Below, piece after piece: positions 7,898 to 14,741 of a DNA stretch of 64,000 bases; the stretch's first letter is position 1; each line of letters begins with the position of its first letter. The notes below the pieces were generated by a model. That model was not told the DNA's origin. It saw only the letters and a list, made by a program, of their open reading frames with translations, and did no database searches. The DNA lies in the NCBI RefSeq assembly GCF_042429435.1, contig NZ_JBHMAF010000004.1; one strand, given 5' to 3'. The position numbers and the translations under genes are program-made. This DNA is from Ectobacillus funiculus. GTDB taxonomy: Bacteria > Bacillota > Bacilli > Bacillales > Bacillaceae_G.

Positions 7898-8012
7898 TTG
7901 TGTAGATTCTTGCTGACTAGAAAAAAGGATTTTGCAAACTTTTGCGGAATTTGAATTTTATAGAATCATTTATGGGAAGAAACAATGGATGATAGGAAAA
8001 GGTGTGAGTGTT

Positions 8013-8495
8013 TTGCGTGTAACATTAGAAGCAGTAAAACATATAAAAAAGCTAAGGAATTTATATTCCTTATATTTATACGATTTATCAGAATTTAGCT
8101 ATTCTCTTTCTCTAAATGCAGACGGGCTATATGAATTTGAGGGGTTTGATAAGGTAATAGAACGGGAGGAGCTGCAGCCTTATTTTATCCAATATGAAGG
8201 AGAGTGCGTAGGCTTTCTTTTGCTGGCGGAACGCCCGTTTACTGCAACGGGAACAGATTACTGTATTAATGATGTGTTCATTCTTCGTGCGTTTCGAGGG
8301 CGTGGGCTTGCTTCGGATGCAGTTTACGAGCTTTTGCAGCAGAGGAGCGGATATTTCTGTGTGCCACAGCTGCAAGCAAATGAGAGAGCGTTACAATTTT
8401 GGCGAAGCTTTTATGCAAGGCATGGCATCTTTTATAGAGAAGAACATCGGCTCATTGATGGGGAGCCATGTACTGTGCATACATTCAAAGTATAA
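8013..8495 (+). CDS. GNAT-family N-acetyltransferase
   Basis: 160 aa from a TTG start at 8013 (MRVTLEAVKHIKKL), preceded by AAAAGGTG about 9 bases upstream. The frame is open from 7932, but the upstream part has no family similarity. GNAT core: INDVFILRAFRGRGLASDAV with the acetyl-CoA pyrophosphate loop R-G-R-G-L-A near 97, then LQANERALQFWRSFY near 124. The substrate is unknown. It converges on the lipoprotein gene and shares a bidirectional terminator with it. Confidence 0.82.
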   Translation: MRVTLEAVKHIKKLRNLYSLYLYDLSEFSYSLSLNADGLYEFEGFDKVIEREELQPYFIQYEGECVGFLLLAERPFTATGTDYCINDVFILRAFRGRGLASDAVYELLQQRSGYFCVPQLQANERALQFWRSFYARHGIFYREEHRLIDGEPCTVHTFKV

Positions 8496-8524
8496 CAGGA
8501 GCCGCTATTGTGGGCTCCTGTTAT
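8491..8524. terminator. bidirectional terminator
   Basis: TATAACAGGAGCC (8491-8503) pairs perfectly with GGCTCCTGTTATA (8512-8524), between the converging GNAT and lipoprotein genes. Confidence 0.75.
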
Positions 8525-8547
8525 ACGTTAAGAAGGCATTCATCATC

Positions 8548-9102
8548 TTAATTGCTAGTATTCCCGCCTTCAGCCATTTGTTTTTGCACGCTAACTTTGC
8601 TGATTGTTTTTCCGTCCTCTTTGTAGTAAATGGATAATCTAACACCTGCAGTTAATTCGCTCATATTAACAGCAGTTTCACTCATACCATTGGCCCCTCT
8701 TGTCATTGCTACAAGAGAAGCATCTGCCGGAATAGTAATAGTTTTGACCTCTCCCGTATAGCTAATTTCTGGCCTCATACCGCCAGCTCCGCCTGGGTTA
8801 CCTTGGTTGTTATCCTGATCCCCTTGCTTTCCTTGATTGTCTTGATTATTTTGATTGTTACCTTGCGGGTTGCCGCCATTTCCGTTGTTCCTTTGTGGTT
8901 GCTCGATAATTTTTAATGTCACTTCATTTCCATTTACTTCTGTAATCTCTCCGGATAAATCAGGACGTTCAAATGCTCCTTGCGTTGCGGCCGCTTGCTG
9001 TTCACTATTTCCACCTGTAGCTGCCGTGTCCTTTGAGCAGCCTGCGATTATAGAGGTGCATAATAAGCATGAAATCATCAAGGTATACCACTTTTTCTTC
9101 AT
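8548..9102 (-). CDS. lipoprotein with Asn/Gln/Gly-rich linker
   Basis: 184 aa. Lipoprotein signal: MKKKWYT, a hydrophobic stretch, then SIIAGC with the lipidated Cys at 22. Then a short beta-rich segment (ITEVNGNEVTLKI), a low-complexity linker of N, Q and G (about 70-105), and a second beta-rich segment (YTGEVKTITIPADASLVA ... VRLSIYYKEDGKTISKVSV). It should be anchored outside the membrane. The function is not recognised. AGGAGAC precedes the ATG at 9102; the longer frame upstream is not used. The repetitive linker and the MRPE motif recall the loop of the DUF4405 protein at 2560-3489. Confidence 0.75.
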   Translation of the reverse strand: MKKKWYTLMISCLLCTSIIAGCSKDTAATGGNSEQQAAATQGAFERPDLSGEITEVNGNEVTLKIIEQPQRNNGNGGNPQGNNQNNQDNQGKQGDQDNNQGNPGGAGGMRPEISYTGEVKTITIPADASLVAMTRGANGMSETAVNMSELTAGVRLSIYYKEDGKTISKVSVQKQMAEGGNTSN

Positions 9103-9220
9103 CTCAAAGTCTCCTATCAACTAAAATCGTTTACTAGACGTATTTTAAGATAGAAGTATGACATTTTGATGAAAAAGAAGGGCTTTCTATAAACAATTAC
9201 GTTCTGTTGGTAGTTGGAGA

Positions 9221-10360
9221 TTATGCGAATTGCTGGGACGTTTTTCGATTAGAGAATGAGTATAAAATATCCTGCACAATTTGCGGAGCACTTTCTTTTT
9301 GATGAATTCTTGCAAGTGCCTGGCTCATTTCATCAAGCTTGCTCGTATGATTCAATAAATGCAGTACCTCTTTCACAATCGCTTCTTTATTGCTAACAAC
9401 AACTGCAGCACCAAGTCTTGAGAAGAACAAAGAATTTTCCTTCTCTTGCCCGGGGACAGGCCGATATAAAATGGTCGGGAGCTGTTTGGCGGTTGCTTCC
9501 GAAAGTGTGATACCGCCCGGCTTTGTAATCATGGCATCAGCAATAGCATACAATTCATGTACATCGTCTACATATCCAAAAATATGAAGCCGCTTTGTGT
9601 AGATAAGCTTCAGCTTGCTTAATTGATTGTACAGCTGTTTATTTTGTCCGCAGACAACGATGATTTGCACATCACTTTGTTCTAATATATTAGTAGTGAT
9701 AGTTTTTAAGTTTTTCACGACCCCGTACGCTCCGGCCATAAAAAGGAGTGTTTTTCGATCTGTGTGCAGCCCATATTTGTTTTGAAGCTGCCTTGCATTT
9801 GGACCTGATTCAAATGCTTTTCGAATAGGAATGCCGCTTACATATATATTTCTGGGAGAAATACCATTTTGGATAATTTTTTGTTTCACTTCCTCCGTGG
9901 CAACGTAATAGCGATCAATTTCTTCGTGTATCCATGTCCGATGGAGGCAATAATCAGTTACGACTGTGTATAGCTGAAATGGCTGCTTTGTTTTCCGTCT
10001 CCATTCTGGAACTGTTCCAACAGGGAATGTAGTGATGATAATGTCGGGTTTTTCTTCTTCTACCACTGTTTCTAGCCGCTTCTTTCCGAGTCTGCAGTAG
10101 AAATAAGCAGCCTTTGTTCTGTACATTTTATCTGTTCCGTAAAAAAACAGCTTATAAAGCGGAGCTCCAATTGTAAAGGAGCGTTGGTATAAAAATTTTG
10201 CAATTTCATTCCAGTATGGATAGGCATCTGCATATAAGTCGTAGATTTTAACGCTATGGACGCCAAATTCCTTAAACGTATGCTGCAAGGCATGTGAGAC
10301 TTGATTGTGTCCATTCCCAAAGCTTGCTGTTACCAACAAAATTTTCGGTTGAGTTTTCAC
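9221..10360 (-). CDS. MGDG-synthase-type glycosyltransferase (UgtP-like)
   Basis: 379 aa, the length of diacylglycerol glucosyltransferases such as UgtP (about 382). N-terminal MGDG_synth domain: ILLVTASFGNGHNQVSHAL with the G-x-G-H acceptor loop. C-terminal GT-B half: LFMAGAYGVVKNL near 215, and the nucleotide-sugar site ITKPGGITLSEATAKQLP near 300 followed by PVPGQEKENS. Such enzymes add sugars to diacylglycerol at the membrane. The GTG start at 10360 is supported by CAGGAGG 7 bases upstream; the frame extends to 10399 without a better site. Single gene. Confidence 0.85.
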   Translation of the reverse strand: MKTQPKILLVTASFGNGHNQVSHALQHTFKEFGVHSVKIYDLYADAYPYWNEIAKFLYQRSFTIGAPLYKLFFYGTDKMYRTKAAYFYCRLGKKRLETVVEEEKPDIIITTFPVGTVPEWRRKTKQPFQLYTVVTDYCLHRTWIHEEIDRYYVATEEVKQKIIQNGISPRNIYVSGIPIRKAFESGPNARQLQNKYGLHTDRKTLLFMAGAYGVVKNLKTITTNILEQSDVQIIVVCGQNKQLYNQLSKLKLIYTKRLHIFGYVDDVHELYAIADAMITKPGGITLSEATAKQLPTILYRPVPGQEKENSLFFSRLGAAVVVSNKEAIVKEVLHLLNHTSKLDEMSQALARIHQKESAPQIVQDILYSFSNRKTSQQFA

Positions 10361-10392
10361 AAGATTTCCTCCTGAAAAAAACATCCTAATTT

Positions 10393-10513
10393 TTTGCACC
10401 TTAAAAAAGTATAAATTGCTACCGGGAAGACCATTCGACGTAGTGAGAAATTTTAGGAGTAAAGTATAAGTGCAACTACACCTCTGTTTTCGTCCACGGG
10501 CAGGGCTCCTTTA
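10393..10513 (+). repeat. interspersed element family A, copy A5
   Basis: Starts TTTGCACCTTAAAAAAGTATAA. It lacks the final CGCCAATCGGCGAG hairpin and ends CAGGGCTCCTTTA. Confidence 0.85.
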
Positions 10514-10788
10514 TTTCAAGACCAGGTGCTGTGAATGGAAAGGGCTACAATGCTGATGCATTTTTGACCTTACAGATCATGCAATCTAATTGTAGGATAA
10601 GATCGTTAAGAGAGTATAAGGGAATGTTAAAGAGTTTATGAAGGTTTACAGACAAGTATGACTAGTGGGGTTCTTTTTGCAGGTAATATGATATAACGCG
10701 TTTGGGTATAGCAAAAGTGCATTCAAATGTTGTATGTTGTACAATAGCAGAGAGAAAATTTGTCAAAATACATAGGAGGCTTCATAGT
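10514..10788. other. intergenic stretch before the thiamine-binding-like gene
   Basis: About 275 non-coding bases. AT-rich near 10600-10720, which should hold the promoter of the next gene, but no clear -35/-10 pair was found. Confidence 0.35.
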
Positions 10789-11091
10789 ATGGCAATAGTT
10801 GATATTACGATTATTCCGATTGGAACACCGACAACGAGCGTGAGTGAGTATGTAGCGGACATTCAGAAGGTATTGGAGAAAAATAAGGATCGTGTCAAAT
10901 ACAGACTTACACCGATGAATACAATTATTGAAGGGGAATTACCTGTATTGTTTGATGTGATTCAGCAAATGCATGAGGTGCCCTTCACGAAGGGGATTGG
11001 TCGTGTAGCGACAAACATCCGTATCGATGATCGTCGTGATAAAGAGAGTTCAATGGAGAAAAAACTGCAATCTGTGCAGTCAAAGCTGTAA
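10789..11091 (+). CDS. MTH1187-family thiamine-binding protein (YqgV-like)
   Basis: 100 aa. The sequence IVDITIIPIGTPTTSVSEYVADIQKVL and the later YRLTPMNTIIEGE match the MTH1187/YkoF-like ferredoxin-type fold (Pfam Thiamine_BP). Family members form tetramers and bind thiamine or related ligands; the role in bacilli is unclear. AGGAGG lies 9 bases before the ATG at 10789; the frame upstream to 10702 is rejected. Single gene. Confidence 0.8.
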   Translation: MAIVDITIIPIGTPTTSVSEYVADIQKVLEKNKDRVKYRLTPMNTIIEGELPVLFDVIQQMHEVPFTKGIGRVATNIRIDDRRDKESSMEKKLQSVQSKL

Positions 11092-11158
11092 AAGGCAGCC
11101 TTATATTAGTAAATCATATTTCTAATTTAGCTAAGAATGTGCTGTTGCATAGGATATC

Positions 11159-11296
11159 TTTACACTTTAAGAAAGTATAAATTTCTAGCTAGAGGACAAT
11201 TCGACGTAGTGAGAAATTTTAGAAATAAAGTATAAGTAGGGCTACGCCTCTGTTTTCGCTCAAAGGCAGGGCTCGCCAATCGGCGAGCTTTCTTTA
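11159..11296 (+). repeat. interspersed element family A, copy A6 (near consensus)
   Basis: Bounded by TTTA on both sides. Arms TTACACTTTAAG and AAAGTATAA pair. Terminator part reads CTCGCCAATCGGCGAGCTTTCTTTA. Confidence 0.92.
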
Positions 11297-11325
11297 GGGA
11301 TGAATCTTTATAACAGATTCATCCC
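11296..11325. terminator. hairpin after element A6
   Basis: AGGGATGAATCT (11296-11307) pairs with AGATTCATCCCT (11314-11325) around a short loop, with only a weak T-tract. Possibly an older host terminator displaced by the element. Confidence 0.45.
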
Positions 11326-11492
11326 TATTCGTATTTGATAAATCACGATTCACAGCTTGAAGAAAAAGGTTATTTCCTAAATGATCCGTAATGGATCAGC
11401 CTTCTTAATAAAAAGGCTCCATCTGTAATTATTTGTAACAGCAGGAAATATTTCTTATAATAAGAGCAACTTGTAAGGAAGGGGCAAAAGAG

Positions 11493-11738
11493 ATGAAAAA
11501 GGAATTTGAAGAGCAGTTTGATGGATTGCTTGAGAAGTATACGGAATTGCTGCTTGGACAAAATGATGAAGCATTAAAGAAAAAAGTGCAAATGTGGGCG
11601 TTGTATTCATATATTGCAAAAACAATGCCGGCACTTGCTAAGCATTGGAATGATACATATCCAGATGCGAAGCAGGAGATGATGAAGCTTATTGCAGAGA
11701 TTAAGCAATTGAATGAGTCACATCGGGAAAAGAAATAG
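11493..11738 (+). CDS. yusU: YusU-like protein (DUF2573)
   Basis: 81 aa, helical and charged, beginning MKKEFEEQFDGLLEKYTELL with IAKTMPALAKHWN in the middle, as in DUF2573/YusU of B. subtilis. The function is unknown. AAGGAAGGGG precedes the ATG. In B. subtilis it lies close to yusM (fadM), which is the next gene here. Confidence 0.82.
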   Translation: MKKEFEEQFDGLLEKYTELLLGQNDEALKKKVQMWALYSYIAKTMPALAKHWNDTYPDAKQEMMKLIAEIKQLNESHREKK

Positions 11739-11910
11739 AGGAGATGACGTATTGAGGCAGTTTGAGGCAGTTGGTCTTTCCGCATAATTTAAATGTATAA
11801 TTTTATCCTCCTATTATTTTCTTTCATATACGCTATATTAATGTCTAATCATTTTGAGAGAACAATATAAATGAAGTAAGAGAAAATAGCTTACTTTAGG
11901 AGCGGAGGAT

Positions 11911-12828
11911 ATGGAGCGATTGCTGCGAGATTCCTTTTTATTTTTATCGAAAAATCGAATACTTACAAAGCTGGCAAAGCGGTATGGTTTGCGCTTCGGT
12001 GCATCCCGGTTTGTTGCTGGCGAAACGATCGAGCAGGCTGCAGCCATTATCAAGGAGTTAAATCAAAAAGGACTTGCTGTAACTATTGATTATTTAGGAG
12101 AATTTGTAAAGACTGAGCGCGAAGCTAATGAAATGGTGAATCAGTCTCTAGAGGCTATTCGGAGGATTGGGCGTGAAGGATTAGACTCTCAGCTTTCCTT
12201 GAAACTGACATCAATGGGATTAGATATATCAGATGAGCTGGTAATGAATCATATGCGCCGCATTTTAAGCGTCGCCAAGGAAAATGGGGTATTTGTGACA
12301 ATTGATATGGAGGACTACTCCCGGTGCCAAAAAACTATCGATATATTAAAAAGACTGCGAGAAGAATATGATAGTGTAGGAACGGTGATTCAAGCTTATT
12401 TGTATCGCTCTCAAAAGGATATAGAGGAGCTCGATAGCTATGAGCCGAATTTACGGTTAGTAAAAGGAGCCTATAAAGAAGCGGCAGCTGTAGCATTTCC
12501 TGATAAAAAGGATGTGGATGATAACTTTCGGAAGATCATTAAACAGCATCTGTTAAACGGACATTATACGGCTGTTGCTACGCATGATGATGCGATCATT
12601 GAGTACACGAAGCAGCTTGTGCAGGAGAAGGGGATTTCTCTTAACCAATTTGAATTTCAAATGCTATATGGTATTCGTCCAGAGCGGCAGCTTGAGCTTG
12701 CGCTAGAGGGCTATAAGATGCGTGTGTATGTGCCATATGGAATGGATTGGTATGGATATTTTATGAGGCGTCTTGCGGAACGGCCCGCGAATGTCATATT
12801 TGTGTTAAAAGGGATTCTTAAGAAATAG
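11911..12828 (+). CDS. fadM: proline dehydrogenase (FadM/YusM type)
   Basis: 305 aa, standard for the small monofunctional PRODH (B. subtilis YusM about 302). TIM-barrel features: FVAGETIEQAA, FVTIDMEDYSRC near 129, QAYLYRSQKDIEEL near 165 for FAD contacts, LRLVKGAYKE near 180 with the catalytic Lys/Arg region, and ATHDDAIIE near 221. The C-terminal RVYVPYGMDWYGYFMRRLAERP binds substrate. It oxidises proline to pyrroline-5-carboxylate and passes electrons through FAD. GGAGCGGAGGAT leads directly into the ATG. It lies next to fadNAE, as in B. subtilis. Confidence 0.92.
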   Translation: MERLLRDSFLFLSKNRILTKLAKRYGLRFGASRFVAGETIEQAAAIIKELNQKGLAVTIDYLGEFVKTEREANEMVNQSLEAIRRIGREGLDSQLSLKLTSMGLDISDELVMNHMRRILSVAKENGVFVTIDMEDYSRCQKTIDILKRLREEYDSVGTVIQAYLYRSQKDIEELDSYEPNLRLVKGAYKEAAAVAFPDKKDVDDNFRKIIKQHLLNGHYTAVATHDDAIIEYTKQLVQEKGISLNQFEFQMLYGIRPERQLELALEGYKMRVYVPYGMDWYGYFMRRLAERPANVIFVLKGILKK

Positions 12829-12829
12829 A

Positions 12830-12855
12830 AGCAGGAGTGTATCCTGCTTTTTTTG
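12830..12855 (+). terminator. terminator of proline dehydrogenase gene
   Basis: AGCAGGA (12830-12836) pairs with TCCTGCT (12842-12848), then T7. Element A7 begins at the tail. Confidence 0.8.
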
Positions 12856-12988
12856 TGCTATAAAAAGGTGTAAATTCCATGTAGGAGACCATTCGACGTA
12901 GTGAGAAATTTTAGGAATACAGTATAAGTGCAACTACGCCTCCGTCTTCGCCCAAGAGCACGGCTTGCCAATCAGCGAGTTTTCTTTA
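12855..12988 (+). repeat. interspersed element family A, copy A7
   Basis: 5' end degenerate (GCTATAAAAAGGTGTAAATTCC). Ends GCCAATCAGCGAGTTTTCTTTA. First unit of an A-B-A tandem. Confidence 0.88.
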
Positions 12989-13142
12989 CAAGATAAGAAA
13001 GCATAACTTTTCGGGATGATGTCTAGCTCCCAAGGCCCAAAATGGCAGCGTAGGGCTGAACCTCCGCAAAAGGCAAAAAGCGCCTTTGACCCCGGCCCAC
13101 CCCTACGCTGCCATAAAAGGCGGTCTTTGTCCGCTTTTCTTA
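12989..13142 (+). repeat. interspersed element family B, copy B3
   Basis: Nested between two A copies. In this copy ATGGCAGCGTAGGG (13042-13055) and CCCTACGCTGCCAT (13101-13114) form a perfect 14-base inverted repeat, showing the intended long stem of family B. Confidence 0.92.
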
Positions 13143-13276
13143 CACTTTAAGAAAGTATAAATTCCTAGCTGGAAGACCATTCGACGCAGCGAGAAATTTT
13201 AGGAACAAAGTATAAGTAGGGCTACGCCTCTGTCTTCGCCCAAGGGCAGGGCTCGCCAATCGGCGAGTTTTCTTTA
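13140..13276 (+). repeat. interspersed element family A, copy A8
   Basis: Starts TTACACTTTAAG at the very end of B3 and ends CTCGCCAATCGGCGAGTTTTCTTTA. Near consensus. Confidence 0.92.
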
Positions 13277-13318
13277 ATGGATTTGCACAAAAGTAATGCA
13301 ATAGACATAGGCGAAGGT

Positions 13319-14146
13319 TTATAAAGAGTAATGCGCCATGATGGCGCCATCCTTGTATAGATGCTCTTCGTCGTCAGTTAATACAATGCTAATAACCCTT
13401 TTCCCGTCTTTTTCATAAACGGCAGCCAGCGTATAGCCGCCAATATTAGTACGTCCGCTTTTGCTGGCAAGGGCATAGGGATCATGAAATAAATCCTTTC
13501 GACCGTTGTTTGTAATTGTTGTGTCTTGCAAAGAGGTCTGAATAGGTGCTGTGACTGTCTGCATTGCTTTTACTGCTTCAGGATGCTTAAGAAGCTCTTT
13601 GGCAATCAACGCCAAATCATATGGTGACATATGCTGTCCCCATGCATCTATTCCACTTGCATTTTTAAAGGAGGGGTTCTTACTGCCAAGCTCCTTTGCT
13701 CGTCTATTCATAAGAGCTGTGAATTTCTCTTTAGAGCCAGCCAGTTGTTCAGCAACGGATTCCGCAACAGGATCAACACTAATTACAAGCATGAGACGCA
13801 ATGCTTCATCACGCTTTAGCTTTTCCCCTGCCTGCAGCTTTATTTTTTTTGTACCCTCTTCTGTATCTAGGGCATGCTGTGTAATCGTTACTTCATCCTC
13901 CGGCTGCATTCGTTCTAGCAGAAGAAGCGCAGTCATCAGCTTTACAAGGCTTCCGGGCTGTGCAGTAGTATGTTCGTTTTTTCCGTACAAAATTTCGCCT
14001 GTGGTTGCATCAATCGCAATTCCTGATTTAGCATAAATATTTGGCTGGTTTGCATGAACCTTTGTTTCAGGCTTGGGTTGAAATGTAAAAAATAGTAAAC
14101 ATGCAATGGCTACAATTGAGCTGGTGATAATAACTTTTTTCTTCAT
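13319..14146 (-). CDS. short D-alanyl-D-alanine carboxypeptidase-like protein (PBP5 family), variant motifs
   Basis: 275 aa with an N-terminal membrane/signal helix (about 5-23). Peptidase S11 fold. Motif 1 is intact: Ser66-Leu-Val-Lys69 in AQPGSLVKL. Motif 2, normally Ser-x-Asn (usually SGN), reads Ser123-Val-Asp125 (LVISVDPVAES). Motif 3, normally KTG, reads Lys229-Ser-Gly231. It lacks the C-terminal PBP5_C domain of DacA/DacF. Family members trim the terminal D-Ala of peptidoglycan stem peptides; the Asn-to-Asp change means activity cannot be assumed. The start is at ATG 14146 with AGAGGG 7 bases upstream, and an adjacent TTG at 14149 is less likely. It is inserted between fadM and yuzL relative to B. 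subtilis. Confidence 0.8.
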   Translation of the reverse strand: MKKKVIITSSIVAIACLLFFTFQPKPETKVHANQPNIYAKSGIAIDATTGEILYGKNEHTTAQPGSLVKLMTALLLLERMQPEDEVTITQHALDTEEGTKKIKLQAGEKLKRDEALRLMLVISVDPVAESVAEQLAGSKEKFTALMNRRAKELGSKNPSFKNASGIDAWGQHMSPYDLALIAKELLKHPEAVKAMQTVTAPIQTSLQDTTITNNGRKDLFHDPYALASKSGRTNIGGYTLAAVYEKDGKRVISIVLTDDEEHLYKDGAIMAHYSL

Positions 14147-14175
14147 CAAATATCCCTCTTACAAATAGAATGAAA

Positions 14176-14206
14176 AGCAAAAAGGCAGGAGACGGCCTAC
14201 CTTTCA
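14176..14206 (-). terminator. terminator of yuzL (reverse strand)
   Basis: On the minus strand AAAGGTAGG pairs with CCTGCCTTT around a short loop, then T5. Confidence 0.65.
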
Positions 14207-14245
14207 TTATGCCATGCTTCCTACCTTTATTTGTATCCTAAAATC

Positions 14246-14392
14246 TTATTTCGCGCCCATATTTTGTTTGCCGTATTGTTGGTTAGTGCTGTGTTTCCCT
14301 TTTTCCTTCCCGTTATTGTCAGGACCAGCATTGCCTCTCACACTTGCTGCGCTCACGCCGCCCTTGGAAGGGTTTCTTTGCATTTTTGTCAT
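14246..14392 (-). CDS. yuzL: YuzL-like small protein
   Basis: 48 aa on the reverse strand: MTKMQRNPSKGG, then VSAASVRGNAGPDNNG and a Lys/Gln-rich tail ending QNMGAK. The pattern of a short basic peptide with NPSK-G-VSA and GNAGP matches YuzL of bacilli, which also sits just upstream of, and divergent from, fadN. CGGAGG lies 7 bases before the ATG. The plus-strand frame over this region is only its shadow. The function is unknown; the high Gly/Asn/Lys content recalls small acid-soluble spore-type peptides, which is weak inference. Confidence 0.72.
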   Translation of the reverse strand: MTKMQRNPSKGGVSAASVRGNAGPDNNGKEKGKHSTNQQYGKQNMGAK

Positions 14393-14432
14393 TAGTACCA
14401 CCTCCGTTTGCAATATATAGTGTATCCATAAG

Positions 14433-14570
14433 TCTACACTTTAGGAAAACATAAATTTCCAGCTAGGAGCGAATTCGATGTAGTAGGAAATTTTAGGAAC
14501 AAAGTGTAAGTGCAACTACGCCTCTGTCTTCGTCCAAGGGCAGGGATCGCCAGTCGGCGAGTTTTCTTTA
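14433..14570 (+). repeat. interspersed element family A, copy A9
   Basis: Starts TCTACACTTTAGG and ends GCCAGTCGGCGAGTTTTCTTTA. It sits between yuzL and the fadN promoter. Confidence 0.9.
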
Positions 14571-14624
14571 TAGGCTATGTAGCCGGTAGGAGAGCAGGAT
14601 TATGTGGAAAACGCGGTAAAAATA

Positions 14625-14653
14625 TTGCCAAAATTTTGAAAATAATATATATT
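14625..14653 (+). promoter_or_regulatory. sigma-A promoter of fadNAE
   Basis: TTGCCA (14625-14630), 17-base spacer, TATATT (14648-14653). Confidence 0.6.
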
Positions 14654-14702
14654 TGTAGATAGGAAACTCATTCATCACGGCTAAAAAATTTTGCGAAAAA
14701 AC

Positions 14703-14720
14703 TGAATGGGTATTCATTCA
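14703..14720. promoter_or_regulatory. FadR operator
   Basis: TGAATGGGTATTCATTCA has perfect 6-base arms (TGAATG/CATTCA) and fits the FadR box known from Bacillus fatty-acid degradation genes. It lies downstream of the promoter and 22 bases before the fadN start, where a repressor would block transcription until long-chain acyl-CoA binds FadR. Confidence 0.88.
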
Positions 14721-14741
14721 AGGGATGAGGAGGAGAGGAGA

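Noticed and set aside
14214..14420. 68-codon plus-strand frame upstream of fadN
   Set aside because: It is the antisense of yuzL, which has the ribosome site and the family pattern on the other strand.
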